A stretch of DNA of 64,000 bases from Ignavibacteriota bacterium (GTDB lineage: Bacteria > Bacteroidota > Ignavibacteria > SZUA-365), in assembly GCA_016218045.1 (NCBI GenBank), contig JACRFB010000004.1, positions 1 through 64,000 on the forward strand. The letters run 5' to 3'. The notes under the pieces were generated by a model. That model was not told where the DNA came from. It ran no database searches and saw only the letters and a list, made by a program, of their open reading frames with translations. Shown in pieces: positions 37,233 to 46,087 of the stretch. A program made the position numbers and the translations under genes. Within the stretch, counting starts at the first letter, position 1; each line of letters starts with the position of its first letter.

Positions 37233-38045
37233 TCATTCCCCCGCCCATACATCCGCGCGTGCAAGCGCGGCGCGCCGCGGTTTGCGGATGCGCTTCCTAT
37301 CTGCCAACGCAGTGAGCTGCGCGCGGATGTTGTCGAAAGAGGAGAAGCGGCGGAATGAGATGTTCTCGCGTTGGCAATACGTTTCGAGTGCGTCCCTTGC
37401 GAAGACGATGTCGGCATACTGCGCCGCACAGAAATCAGAAAAGCCGTCACCGATGAGCACGATAATATCGTCGTCGGGGGTCAGCGTGAGCATTCGATTG
37501 CGCTTGCACGTGCCGCAGCGCGCGCAGAACTCGTCGGCCCAGGGCCGCCGCACGATGCAGCGTCCGCCCTCGCGATACACGAGCCGGTTCGCGTACACGG
37601 GCACATCAACCGACGCGGCGAGCAGGATCGGCAGGATGTAAGCATCGAGTCCGTCACTGACAATGCTCAGCGGATATTCCTGCGCGGCACACCAGTGAAC
37701 AAAATCAACAAAACCGGGTTCGACGGTAAACTGCGCACTCCACGTATCGACATGCTCGGGAGTTATACCACGCATCCTGTCCGTGTACCGCGTAAACACT
37801 TCATCGATGGTGATGTCGCCCGCCATGAACGACGCGTTGTCATTCCACATCTCGGGTCCGGAAAACGTCGAAAAAAATCTGTCGCCCACATCCTCGCGTA
37901 CGATGGTGCCGTCGAAATCGCAGTAGATACGCAGCCGATGGTATTCCCGCGTTGCGGATTGTTTGTCTGAGCGTGTATCTGCAAGTTGTCGATGCGCTGT
38001 GTCCCCTCCCGCCAGCGTCGACAGATCCGGATCGGCGACATGCAC
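37233..38045 (-). CDS. HAD-family phosphatase (MtnX/phosphoserine phosphatase-like)
   Basis: The HAD core begins IYCDFDGTIV, with nucleophile and acid/base Asp in DFDGT. It continues with SIVSDGLDAYI (motif II Ser region) and IVLIGDGFSDFCAA (motif IV), giving a domain of about 230 residues of the MtnX/SerB type. The cap contains a CARCGTCKR cysteine cluster. The true start is uncertain: there is no ATG between 37934 and the divergent ferredoxin gene. I give the GTG at 38045, which overlaps the ferredoxin start; a CTG at 37934 would give just the domain. The substrate may be a small phosphorylated metabolite. Confidence 0.75.
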   Translation of the reverse strand: MHVADPDLSTLAGGDTAHRQLADTRSDKQSATREYHRLRIYCDFDGTIVREDVGDRFFSTFSGPEMWNDNASFMAGDITIDEVFTRYTDRMRGITPEHVDTWSAQFTVEPGFVDFVHWCAAQEYPLSIVSDGLDAYILPILLAASVDVPVYANRLVYREGGRCIVRRPWADEFCARCGTCKRNRMLTLTPDDDIIVLIGDGFSDFCAAQYADIVFARDALETYCQRENISFRRFSSFDNIRAQLTALADRKRIRKPRRAALARADVWAGE

Positions 38046-38327
38046 ACCATCACCCTGCTCCCTTTCAACGTCAGACTTCTCGCACACGAAGACGAAACGG
38101 TCTTCCACACGATCAGGCGACACGGGTATCCGATCGCATCGTCCTGTGATGGCGACGGTGTCTGCGATAAATGCCGTCTGCGTATCGTTGCGGGTGCCGA
38201 CAATGTGACCGCCCCGAACGACACCGAGCGTCGCTTCATGCGCGAGCGTTCCTTCGACGACGGCGAACGTATGGCGTGCCAGATCCGTTGCACCGGCGAC
38301 ATCTCCGTCCGCACCACGTACTGGTAA
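38040..38327 (+). CDS. [2Fe-2S] ferredoxin-like protein
   Basis: The 95-residue protein has a plant-type ferredoxin layout with cysteines at 36, 42, 45 and 80 (C-x5-C-x2-C...C) plus C84. The context GDGVCDKCRLRI and ERMACQIRC is typical of the adrenodoxin/DUF4445 N-terminal class. It should carry electrons in the cytoplasm. The start ATG lies at 38040. The gene is divergent from the HAD phosphatase and faces the end of gatA. Confidence 0.8.
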   Translation: MHTITLLPFNVRLLAHEDETVFHTIRRHGYPIASSCDGDGVCDKCRLRIVAGADNVTAPNDTERRFMRERSFDDGERMACQIRCTGDISVRTTYW

Positions 38328-38365
38328 CCGTTCACGCGGCTCCCCCGCTCTCCCGCTCATGTACA

Positions 38366-39799
38366 TCAGGCGTCGAGTCCCGCTTCCTCGCAGAGCCGCG
38401 CTACCAGCAGCAGAATCTCTTCGCCGAAGGCCGGCGCGATACACTGCACACCGATAGGCAGCCCCGCATCGTCGCGGCCTGCAGGGACACTGAGCGCCGG
38501 AAGCCCGGCGAGGTTCACCGACGCCGTGAACAGATCCGACAGGTACATGGCGAGCGGATCGCCCGTTTTTTCCCCGAGACGAAACGCCGTGCTTGGAGTG
38601 GTCGGAGTCAGCAGCATCGTCACATCCCTGAATGCGGCATCGAAGTCCTCGCGAAGCAGGCGCCGCACACGCTGCGCCTTGAGGTAATAGGCCTCGTAGT
38701 ATCCGGCCGAAAGGGCGTATGTGCCCAGCAATATGCGTCGCTTCACCTCGTCGCCGAAGCCCGCCGCACGCGACATCACGGTGGAATCGACGGCCGAGCG
38801 CGCGCCGTCCACACGCGCACCATAGCGCGCTCCGTCGAAGCGCGCAAGATTCGAGGAGGCCTCGGCAGTCGCAATGATGGAGTACACCGCAATCGTGTCC
38901 TCGAGCCGCGGCAGTGATAGCGGCACAATGTCCGCTCCCGCGGAACGAAATACTTCGCAGGTCCGCTCAACCGCACGCCGGATCGAAGGCGCGAGCGCGT
39001 CGCTCATACACTCGCGCGGAATGCCGATGCGCGCGCCCTGCAAGGCCGCGGCATACCGCGTTTCCAGGAACGGGGCCACGTCCGTGGCCGCACGCTGCGC
39101 CGTCGTGGCGTCGTGCGTATCGTGTCCGCTGATGGCATCAAGCACAAGCGCGGCATCCATCGCGCTGCGCGCAAAGACGCCGATCTGATCCAAGGACGAG
39201 GCAAAGGCGACAAGTCCGTGCCGCGAGACGCGTCCGTACGTCGGTTTGAGTCCGAGCACACCCGTAAACGCCGCGGGCTGCCGCACAGAGCCGCCGGTCT
39301 CCGACCCGAGCGCGACATGGGCCATCCCTGTCGCGACTGCGACGGCCGAACCACCACTGGATCCGCCCGGCACGCGTGAATGATCGTGGGGATTGTGTGT
39401 CGGTCCGTACGCGGAATTTTCGGTGGAGGAGCCCATGGCGAACTCGTCCATGTTAGTCCGCCCTGTAAACACGGCCCCGGCAGCACGCAGGCGCGCGATG
39501 GCGGTTGCATCGTACAGGGCCGTGAATCCCTCGAGTATCCGTGACGCACAGCCGAGCCGTTTCCCTTGCACGCTGATGTTGTCTTTTACCGCAACGAGCA
39601 TTCCTTCCAACGATGCCGCATTTGAGGAAACGAAGGAAGCGTCGGCTTTCGATGCATGCACCGCGCTGTCCTCATACTGTTCGAGGTACGCGTGCAGGTG
39701 TGACAGAGCTTCGGCGCGGGCTGTGCTTTCGGCGTAAAGCTGCGCGCAGGTGGTGCCGCCCGAGAGCAGGCGCTCCCTGTCGATGGTGTACGTGTTCAT
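38366..39799 (-). CDS. gatA: Glutamyl-tRNA(Gln)/aspartyl-tRNA(Asn) amidotransferase subunit A
   Basis: The 477-residue amidase-signature protein has the Ser-cisSer-Lys triad: Lys in LVAVKDNI (about 67-74), cis-Ser and nucleophile in [15 protein letters not shown] and [35 protein letters not shown] is highly characteristic of GatA. It generates ammonia for converting misacylated Glu-tRNA(Gln) or Asp-tRNA(Asn). gatB and gatC are not adjacent. It is the last gene of the purC-to-gatA operon, 51 bases after tatA. Confidence 0.93.
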   Translation of the reverse strand: MNTYTIDRERLLSGGTTCAQLYAESTARAEALSHLHAYLEQYEDSAVHASKADASFVSSNAASLEGMLVAVKDNISVQGKRLGCASRILEGFTALYDATAIARLRAAGAVFTGRTNMDEFAMGSSTENSAYGPTHNPHDHSRVPGGSSGGSAVAVATGMAHVALGSETGGSVRQPAAFTGVLGLKPTYGRVSRHGLVAFASSLDQIGVFARSAMDAALVLDAISGHDTHDATTAQRAATDVAPFLETRYAAALQGARIGIPRECMSDALAPSIRRAVERTCEVFRSAGADIVPLSLPRLEDTIAVYSIIATAEASSNLARFDGARYGARVDGARSAVDSTVMSRAAGFGDEVKRRILLGTYALSAGYYEAYYLKAQRVRRLLREDFDAAFRDVTMLLTPTTPSTAFRLGEKTGDPLAMYLSDLFTASVNLAGLPALSVPAGRDDAGLPIGVQCIAPAFGEEILLLVARLCEEAGLDA

Positions 39800-39850
39800 A
39801 CTGACGAATCCGCAGACTCCGCCTCACCGGGGAGCCGCGCGGGAGCGGAC

Positions 39851-40039
39851 TTACTTCTTCTCGTCGAGCCGCTTGTCGTCGACCGTGATGTCTTCCTGAA
39901 TATCCTTGGTCGCCTTGCGGAATTCGCGCAGGCCCTTGCCGAGTCCCTGCGCGAGTTCCGGGATCTTCTTCGCGCCGAAAAAGACCAGGATGATCACGAG
40001 GAGAATGATGATTTCGCCGGTGCCGATATTGCCGAACAT
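39851..40039 (-). CDS. tatA: Twin-arginine translocase subunit TatA/TatE
   Basis: The 62-residue protein has the TatA plan: a membrane helix (about 8-22, TGEIIILLVIILVFFGAKK), the FGAKKIPELAQGLGKG hinge and amphipathic helix, and a charged tail. It multimerises to form the pore for folded proteins. It lies 3 bases after purQ, inside a purine/phospholipid operon rather than beside tatC, which is not in the window. Confidence 0.93.
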   Translation of the reverse strand: MFGNIGTGEIIILLVIILVFFGAKKIPELAQGLGKGLREFRKATKDIQEDITVDDKRLDEKK

Positions 40040-40042
40040 TGT

Positions 40043-40768
40043 TTACTCCTGAGGCAGCATGGGTGTCTCCACGCCGATTGATGTAACAAGAGATTGGAAG
40101 ACGCCGATGCCGTCCGCAGATCCGAGCAGGTGTTCCATGCTGCGTTCGGGGTGCGGCATCATGCCGAGGACATTGCCGCCCGCGTTGACGATGCCCGCGA
40201 TGTTGTGCAGCGAGCCGTTCGGATTCGCGCCGGACGTCGTGTCGCTCTGCGCGTCGCAGTAGCGGAACACGACGCGGCCGCTGTCTTCGAGCGCGGCGAG
40301 GGTCGACGAATCAGTATAATAATTTCCCTCCCCGTGCGCAACGGGAATGCGCAGTACCGCGCCTTCGGTGAAGGCGTTGGTGAAGTCGGTTTGTGCATTC
40401 TCGACACGCAGATGCACGGTGCGGCACACAAACGAGAGTGAATCGTTCCGCAGCAACGCGCCGGGAAGCAGACCCGATTCGCACAAGATCTGGAAGCCGT
40501 TGCAGATGCCGAGCACACGCCCGCCCCTTTTTGCGAAGTCGACCACCTCGCGCATGATCGGCGAGAAACGCGCGATGGCGCCGCAGCGCAGATAATCGCC
40601 GTAGGAGAAGCCGCCCGGTAGTATGACCGCGTCGAGGTCGCCGAGGTCCGACTCCTTGTGCCACAAAAACCGCGCGTCCTGCCCGAGCACATGTTTCACG
40701 GCATGGTACGCGTCGTGGTCGCAGTTCGAGCCGGGGAACACGACGACACCGAATCGTGCAGCACCCAT
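40043..40768 (-). CDS. purQ: Phosphoribosylformylglycinamidine synthase, glutaminase subunit PurQ
   Basis: The 241-residue class I glutamine amidotransferase has nucleophile Cys 89 in GICNGFQ and the catalytic His-Glu in [10 protein letters not shown] (about 212-221). [12 protein letters not shown] (about 8-19) and [17 protein letters not shown] are PurQ-specific. It supplies ammonia to PurL with PurS, forming FGAM in purine synthesis. It begins one base after purS. A large PurL is not in the window. Confidence 0.95.
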   Translation of the reverse strand: MGAARFGVVVFPGSNCDHDAYHAVKHVLGQDARFLWHKESDLGDLDAVILPGGFSYGDYLRCGAIARFSPIMREVVDFAKRGGRVLGICNGFQILCESGLLPGALLRNDSLSFVCRTVHLRVENAQTDFTNAFTEGAVLRIPVAHGEGNYYTDSSTLAALEDSGRVVFRYCDAQSDTTSGANPNGSLHNIAGIVNAGGNVLGMMPHPERSMEHLLGSADGIGVFQSLVTSIGVETPMLPQE

Positions 40769-40769
40769 G

Positions 40770-41027
40770 TCAGGCTCCCGTCTCGACGATATCGACCGTA
40801 TAGTCCTCCATCACCGTGTTGGCGAGAAGGCGCGATGCGGCTTCATCCGCAGCGGTCCGGGCCGCGTCCGCATCGGTCGCGTCCACAAACATCTCGATGC
40901 GTTTGCCCACACGCACGCCGGAGAACGCGCCGATGGCCAGCGCGCCGAGCGCGTGCTCGATGGCCTTGCCTTCGGGATCGAGGATGGTGGGACGAAGTGT
41001 GACGGTGACCACGGTCTTGAATCGCAT
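40770..41027 (-). CDS. purS: Phosphoribosylformylglycinamidine synthase subunit PurS
   Basis: The 85-residue protein matches PurS: an N-terminal [22 protein letters not shown] strand-helix unit (shown in part), a VGKRIEM strand and the terminal EDYTVDI. It bridges PurL and PurQ in the three-protein FGAM synthase. The start at 41027 gives the normal length; longer in-frame starts would add antisense-like sequence from pssA. Confidence 0.93.
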   Translation of the reverse strand: MRFKTVVTVTLRPTILDPEGKAIEHALGALAIGAFSGVRVGKRIEMFVDATDADAARTAADEAASRLLANTVMEDYTVDIVETGA

Positions 41028-41041
41028 ATCGCGTCTCGTGA

Positions 41042-41818
41042 TTATGAATCGATGGGAAATGGATCGCTGGAATCGGCCTCGTCGTGCGGTTCGAGTCTTC
41101 TGACCCGGGGCCGCCGCAGCAAGCGCCACAGCGCGAGCAGCACACCCGACAGCACGACACCGCCGAAAATGAACAGAAGGCCCCGGCCTTGCGTGACGAT
41201 GAGCACGGTCAGTCCGCCGAGCACCACAACGATCGAGAACGGCTTCTCGCGGAAATATCGCAGCGAGGGTTTGGGCAGCACGGGATAGCGGATGGTGCTG
41301 ACCATGAGCAGTCCGCAAGAAATGACAACACCGATGAATATGTGCTGCAACATCGTGTCGGCGATGATGGCCTCGGGCCCGAACCAGATGATGTAGGACA
41401 CAAGTGTGAGCGCCGACAGTGGTATGGGCACGCCGACAAAATAGTCCTTGCTGAATCCCACAAGCTGCACGTTGAAACGCGCGAGACGCAGCGCTCCGAA
41501 CACCAGTTGTGACGAGGCGACAAGCATGCCGAGCGGACCGTACGCGTGCAGAAACAGCGCGTGCAGGAGCACCGAGGGCGCGGCGCCGAAGCTCACCACA
41601 TCGGCGAGCGAGTCGAGTTCCACGCCGAATTCGCTGGCCGAGCGCGTCAGACGCGCCATAAAGCCGTCGAGCGTGTCACAGATCGCCGAGCAGAAGATGT
41701 AGATGCCCGCAAGCAGGAAACGTCCCTCCATCGCATTGATGATGCAGAGGAACCCGAAGAAAATGTTCAGCACCGTGAACAGGTTCGGGATGATCGATCT
41801 GCTGAGGCGGATTCTCAC
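41042..41818 (-). CDS. pssA: CDP-diacylglycerol-serine O-phosphatidyltransferase
   Basis: The 258-residue membrane protein carries the CDP-alcohol phosphotransferase motif with D48, D51-G52, A55-R56, G65, D69 and D73, all in the expected spacing, plus about six to eight helices. FTVLNIFFGFLCIINA and SFGVAP-like SFGAAPS identify the phosphatidylserine synthase II branch. It makes phosphatidylserine, the substrate of the decarboxylase encoded 37 bases upstream in the same operon. Confidence 0.93.
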   Translation of the reverse strand: MRIRLSRSIIPNLFTVLNIFFGFLCIINAMEGRFLLAGIYIFCSAICDTLDGFMARLTRSASEFGVELDSLADVVSFGAAPSVLLHALFLHAYGPLGMLVASSQLVFGALRLARFNVQLVGFSKDYFVGVPIPLSALTLVSYIIWFGPEAIIADTMLQHIFIGVVISCGLLMVSTIRYPVLPKPSLRYFREKPFSIVVVLGGLTVLIVTQGRGLLFIFGGVVLSGVLLALWRLLRRPRVRRLEPHDEADSSDPFPIDS

Positions 41819-41855
41819 GGGGTTGCGATGGAAGTGGGTAAAAGGATTCGCGGGC

Positions 41856-42518
41856 TCAGGGTGTGGGCCTGCGAAGCCGCGCGAGCACGGTTTCGCCGGC
41901 GGTCACGTGTTGTTCGAGCGACACAAGCACCTCAGCATCGGGCGGCATCAGCACGTCGACACGCGAGCCGAACTTTATCATGCCGAAGCGGCGGCCGACA
42001 ACAGCCGTGTCGCCCACTCGAAGCGGACACACGATGCGGCGCGCGACGAAGCCGGCGATCTGTTTGAAGAGGATTTTTTCACGGCCGGTATTGATGCCTA
42101 TCAGCGTGCGCTCGTTCACTTCCGACGATTTGTCCTCGAAGGCCACCATGTACTTGCCCTCGATATGACGGAAATACTCGACGGTGCCCGACACCGGGAA
42201 ACGGTTCACGTGCACATTCAGCGGCGACATAAAAATGCAGACCTGTTTGGCCTTGCCCCCGATGAACGCGGGTTCATCAACTTCGGAGATGCTCACTACT
42301 TTCCCGTCGGCGGGCGAAATGACACCGTCGTCCATCGCGGGAGTCGTCCGCTCGGGATCGCGGAAAAAATTGGCCGTGAAGAGAAAGACAAAGGCGCCCA
42401 GCGCCAGGAAGATGATTTTGAGCGGCAGATTGGAGATAAAGAAGGCGCCGATGATGATGAGCAGCGACACCACAAGAATGGGTATCGCGACATCGAGGCC
42501 GTATTTGGTGAGTCCCAT
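41856..42518 (-). CDS. psd: Phosphatidylserine decarboxylase (short, archaeal-type)
   Basis: The 220-residue protenzyme has two N-terminal membrane helices (about 10-50), SPADGKVV (about 69-76), FMSPLNVHVNRFPVSG (about 96-111) and the self-cleavage site FGSR with S185, which becomes the pyruvoyl group. This is the short type common in Bacteroidota and archaea. With PssA it forms phosphatidylethanolamine. It begins 9 bases after purC. Confidence 0.93.
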   Translation of the reverse strand: MGLTKYGLDVAIPILVVSLLIIIGAFFISNLPLKIIFLALGAFVFLFTANFFRDPERTTPAMDDGVISPADGKVVSISEVDEPAFIGGKAKQVCIFMSPLNVHVNRFPVSGTVEYFRHIEGKYMVAFEDKSSEVNERTLIGINTGREKILFKQIAGFVARRIVCPLRVGDTAVVGRRFGMIKFGSRVDVLMPPDAEVLVSLEQHVTAGETVLARLRRPTP

Positions 42519-42527
42519 GATGCTCCG

Positions 42528-43256
42528 TCAGGTGGTCAATCGTTTGTACAGCGACACGTATTGCTCGGTGAATTCCCCGATGCCGAGGCGAAAGATCGAG
42601 CCGTCGTAGAGGTCGCCTGTTTCGCTGTCAAGTATACGCATCGTATCGGGGGTGATGGCGTCGGCGAGGTAAACGTCCTTGTTCCCGCGCCCGAATTCGA
42701 GCCAAAGATCTGCCAGGCGCATGCGGCGGCGCTCCATGAACGAGCGCAGGACGGCATTCGTTTTTGTGGCGATGCGGACCATGGTGCGGATCTCCTCCGG
42801 CGTCGAGACACCGAAGGCCAGCACGTGCGACTCGTTCACCATCGGATAGTCGAGGAGGCGGTTCCGATACATCAGCTCGACGATCGGAAATTCGAGTTCA
42901 CGCGATTCCGAGATGCCGTATTTTTCGCAGAGTGATCCCGCCGCGATGTTTCGCACAACAATAGCCACTGGAATCATTTCGAGGCGGCGGACGAGAAGCA
43001 TCGACTCGTCGTGCCGTGCGATAAAATGATGCGGAATACGGAAACTCTGCAGATACGCAAAGATGTGCTCGGCCATCTGCGAAGCGAGTCGGGGTTTGCC
43101 CTTGACGTTTCGGGCACCGGTGCGGTCACGCTGCGGAAACTCCGATTTGAATTCGAGGAGCACCTGGTCGGGCTTGTTCGTCTCGAAGACGCGTTTCCAT
43201 TGGCCTTCATACAACAGCCGCCCGCGTTTCAGCGTTTGTTCTGTCTTTTTTTCCAA
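42528..43256 (-). CDS. purC: Phosphoribosylaminoimidazole-succinocarboxamide synthase (SAICAR synthetase)
   Basis: The 242-residue enzyme has the expected KRGRLLYEGQWKRVFET start, nucleotide-binding and CAIR-binding parts (IPVAIVVRNIAAGSLCEKYG, about 95-114) and LADLWLEFGR followed by KDVYLADAITPDTMRI, equivalent to the SxDxxR / DEI-TPD motifs. It joins CAIR and aspartate in purine synthesis. It heads the operon purC-psd-pssA-purS-purQ-tatA-gatA; its promoter should lie between 43257 and 43432. Confidence 0.94.
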   Translation of the reverse strand: MEKKTEQTLKRGRLLYEGQWKRVFETNKPDQVLLEFKSEFPQRDRTGARNVKGKPRLASQMAEHIFAYLQSFRIPHHFIARHDESMLLVRRLEMIPVAIVVRNIAAGSLCEKYGISESRELEFPIVELMYRNRLLDYPMVNESHVLAFGVSTPEEIRTMVRIATKTNAVLRSFMERRRMRLADLWLEFGRGNKDVYLADAITPDTMRILDSETGDLYDGSIFRLGIGEFTEQYVSLYKRLTT

Positions 43257-43432
43257 GGGGTTATGCCAGCGTGATGGGAAGGTGACCGTCCCGCGGAGTT
43301 CGTCGCGGATTCAATGACAATCTGCTAATATACACAACCCGGGCTACATTTGCCTTCTTTGGTCCGTCGCCGCCTCCGGCGGTTGGCAAAGCGGCCCGAT
43401 CGTGTTAGTTTGTTTCTTTTTCAGGCATACGC

Positions 43433-44008
43433 ATGACACTCGGACAATTCCTTTTCAAATACCGCAGCTACGCCCCAATCCCCTGGGTCATCGTGATGAT
43501 CGTTTTTGCGACGCCCACGCCCGCGAGTCTTATCGCAGGTTTTCTGGTGGCCTGTGCGGGTGAATGCCTGCGGGCATGGGGTGTCATGTACGCCGGCAGC
43601 GAAACCCGCGTCACGGGCAGCGGTGTCGGGGCGAGCCGTCTTGTCACCTCCGGCCCTTTTTCGCACACGCGCAATCCGCTGTACATCGGCAACATGCTCA
43701 TATACACGGGCATCGGGGTCATGTCGTACGCCCTGTTTCCCTGGCTGCAGCTCGGCGCGCTGTGCTGGTTCGTGTTCCAGTACTCGCTGATCGTACGCGA
43801 CGAGGAGGCATTTTTGCGCAGACAGTTCGGCGCGGAATACGAGGCCTACGTACGCGCCGTGCCGCGCTTCTTTTTCCGCCTCACGCGCTACACCCCCCCG
43901 GTTGTGATCACGATCGACTGGAAGGCGGGCTGGCATTCCGAGCAGCGCACGATACAGGCATTTGTGCTTGCCAGTGCCATCGTGTTTGTGCTCTGGCTGA
44001 TCCGGTAA
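43433..44008 (+). CDS. Isoprenylcysteine carboxyl methyltransferase (ICMT)-like membrane protein
   Basis: The 191-residue protein has four to five membrane helices and the ICMT/PEMT-like C-terminal motif: GPFSHTRNPLYIGN (about 75-88) and RDEEAFLRRQFGAEYEAY (about 122-139). These form the SAM and substrate pocket in this fold. Bacterial members are usually of unknown substrate and methylate small hydrophobic or phospholipid-like molecules. lpxB follows 2 bases downstream, suggesting a membrane lipid link. Confidence 0.83.
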   Translation: MTLGQFLFKYRSYAPIPWVIVMIVFATPTPASLIAGFLVACAGECLRAWGVMYAGSETRVTGSGVGASRLVTSGPFSHTRNPLYIGNMLIYTGIGVMSYALFPWLQLGALCWFVFQYSLIVRDEEAFLRRQFGAEYEAYVRAVPRFFFRLTRYTPPVVITIDWKAGWHSEQRTIQAFVLASAIVFVLWLIR

Positions 44009-44010
44009 AC

Positions 44011-45132
44011 ATGGCACACGCCTTCATGCTGCTCGCCGGCGAGGCGTCGGGCGATCAATACGGGGCGAAGGTGATAGGCGCGCTGAAGGCGCGATTCCCC
44101 GGCAGCACGTTTTTCGGAATCGGCGGCGACCGCATGATTGCGGAGGGCTTCGAGGCGATTTTTCACATTCGCGAGACCTCGATCATGGGCTTCATCGAGG
44201 TTGCAAAAAACATCGGGACGATACGCGCGATGTTCCGCCGTTGCAGCGAGGCGCTTGCAGCGCGCGCGCCCGCGGCGCTGATACCGATCGACTATCCGGG
44301 ATTTAATCTGCGCTTCGCAAAAAAGGCGCGCGCCGCGGGGGTGCCGGTCGTGTATTACATCAGTCCGCAGGTGTGGGCCTGGGGCAAGGACCGCGCGCGA
44401 AAAATGCGCGGGACCGTGGATCACATGGCGGTTGTGTTTCCCTTCGAGACATCGATATACGAACGGCTCGGTATACCCGTCACTTTTGTCGGCCATCCTC
44501 TCCTCGAAATATTGCCTTCAATAGACCGGGCAGAATTTCTACGCGAGACAGGTCTGCCTGACGCCCCGGTGCTGGCCTTGCTTCCAGGATCACGCGTGCA
44601 GGAACTCGAGCGCCTGCTTCCTCCCATGGCCGAGGCCGGGGCGCGCATCGCGGCACGCACGGGATGTTGTGTGGCCGTGGGCGCGGCACATCTGCCGGAC
44701 GAGTACTACGCGCCCCATCTTGCGCGCTACCCCGGCATACACGTGCTGCGCGGACGAACACATCAGTTGATGCAGCACGCACACGCGGCCATCGTCACGT
44801 CGGGCACTGCCACTGTCGAAACAGCGTACTACGGCACGCCGATGGTGATCGTGTACAAGACTAGCCGACTCAATTACGAAATCGGCAGGCGGCTTATCAA
44901 CGTGTCCACCATCGGCATGGCGAACATCCTTGCCGGAGAAACCGTGGCGACGGAACTGCTGCAGAACGACGTCACCGCCGAAGCGTTGGAGACGCAGGTG
45001 ACTCCGTTTTTTGAAGACGCTTCCCTTCATGCCTGCACACGCGAACGCCTTCTGCTCGTGCGTCAGGCTATGGGCTCGGGGTCGGCCTCCATGCGTGTTG
45101 CGGAAATTGTTGCAGGGGTGATGCGGCTGTAG
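44011..45132 (+). CDS. lpxB: Lipid-A-disaccharide synthase
   Basis: The 373-residue GT19 enzyme has the signature start MLLAGEASGDQYGAKVIGAL, GIGGDRMIAEGF, FIEVAKNI, IDYPGFNLRFA, YYISPQVWAWG (all LpxB-specific) and a C-terminal GTATVETAYYGTPMVIVYK donor-site loop. It joins UDP-2,3-diacyl-GlcN and lipid X into the lipid A disaccharide, so the organism should make lipid A. The start at 44011 is preferred because it opens directly on the conserved block. Confidence 0.95.
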   Translation: MAHAFMLLAGEASGDQYGAKVIGALKARFPGSTFFGIGGDRMIAEGFEAIFHIRETSIMGFIEVAKNIGTIRAMFRRCSEALAARAPAALIPIDYPGFNLRFAKKARAAGVPVVYYISPQVWAWGKDRARKMRGTVDHMAVVFPFETSIYERLGIPVTFVGHPLLEILPSIDRAEFLRETGLPDAPVLALLPGSRVQELERLLPPMAEAGARIAARTGCCVAVGAAHLPDEYYAPHLARYPGIHVLRGRTHQLMQHAHAAIVTSGTATVETAYYGTPMVIVYKTSRLNYEIGRRLINVSTIGMANILAGETVATELLQNDVTAEALETQVTPFFEDASLHACTRERLLLVRQAMGSGSASMRVAEIVAGVMRL

Positions 45133-45343
45133 ATGGGTAGATAGTAGTTGGTAGTTGGTAGATGGTAGGATAAGACATGTGGGATCTACCTTGTTCGGTG
45201 TAAGGAGGCAGGAGACAGGAGACGATCCATGACTCCTGTCTCCTGTATCCTGTCTCCTTACACGACCTTTGGAGATCGATCTACCGTCTACCAACTACCG
45301 TCTACCAACTACCAACTACCATCTACCATCTACCGACGAGCGG
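45132..45343. repeat. Nested inverted heptamer repeats between convergent lpxB and GDPD genes
   Basis: The outer left arm (45134-45172) is built of GTAGTTG/GTAGATG-type 7-base units. The outer right arm (about 45281-45335) is built of the complementary CTACCAA/CTACCAT units. The inner arms are CAGGAGA-CAGGAGA (about 45207-45225) and CCTGTCT-CCTGTAT-CCTGTCT (about 45236-45258), bounded by GTGTAAGGAG and CTCCTTACAC. The structure is two hairpins nested about a short central spacer. No open reading frame is convincing. It lies exactly between two gene 3' ends. Confidence 0.8.
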
Positions 45344-46087
45344 TCATATTTCGAAAAAAGCATGCGCCTCTTCCAGTCGGTCGGTGATGACGTAATCGAC
45401 AGCGCATGACCGTGCATGGGCGAAGGCGCGGATCGAATTGGCCGTAAACACGCCGCTGCCAATGCCATGTTCGGCGAGTCGACCTGCGAGCCGGCGCGAC
45501 ATGGTGAGGACATTCTGAAAATAGAACGTCGCTTGCACGTCCTGCAACTGCGATATCAGTGATGGACGAAAGACGGAGCGGTGCCCGAGAAGACCAAGAC
45601 GGACACGCATGTGATGGGCGCGGATGGTCTCGAGCACTGGCAGGGAAAACGACGTGATGATGGCGCTTCCAATCCGATCGTGGGTATCGATCAGGTCGAG
45701 CACGTCTCTGCAGAGCCGCCTACCGGTCGAGCCGCGTCCCGCGGATGGTTTGATCTCGATATCGAGTGTCACCTCGCGAGGAACGGTTGACAAGACGTCC
45801 TCGAGCCGCGGAACATGCTCCCCGCAGTATTCCTGCGAAAACCAGGACCCCGCATCGAGTGTGCGCACCGTGGCGTAATCCACCGCGGTAAGACGCGCCT
45901 TGAGTGCCGTGGTGCGCGCCAGGGATGTATCGTGCAGGACTACCGGCACGCCGTCGCGTGTGGCTTGCACGTCGAGTTCTATCCACGCAGCATGATGGGC
46001 GCACGCGAGGCGAAAGGCACTGAGCGTGTTTTCGGGTGCGCGCGCCGCGTATCCGCGATGCGCTATGATAACCGGCTGCGCGCTCAC
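45344..46087 (-). CDS. Glycerophosphodiester phosphodiesterase
   Basis: The 247-residue GDPD-fold protein has IIAHRGYAARAPENTLSAF (7-25) with catalytic His 10, Arg 11 and Glu 19, ELDVQATRDGVPVVLHD (37-53) with metal Glu/Asp and the second catalytic His 52, and DIEIKPS (about 108-114). It hydrolyses glycerophosphodiesters from phospholipid turnover to glycerol-3-phosphate. No signal peptide is seen, so it is cytoplasmic. Its start overlaps the end of fmt by 4 bases. Confidence 0.92.
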   Translation of the reverse strand: MSAQPVIIAHRGYAARAPENTLSAFRLACAHHAAWIELDVQATRDGVPVVLHDTSLARTTALKARLTAVDYATVRTLDAGSWFSQEYCGEHVPRLEDVLSTVPREVTLDIEIKPSAGRGSTGRRLCRDVLDLIDTHDRIGSAIITSFSLPVLETIRAHHMRVRLGLLGHRSVFRPSLISQLQDVQATFYFQNVLTMSRRLAGRLAEHGIGSGVFTANSIRAFAHARSCAVDYVITDRLEEAHAFFEI

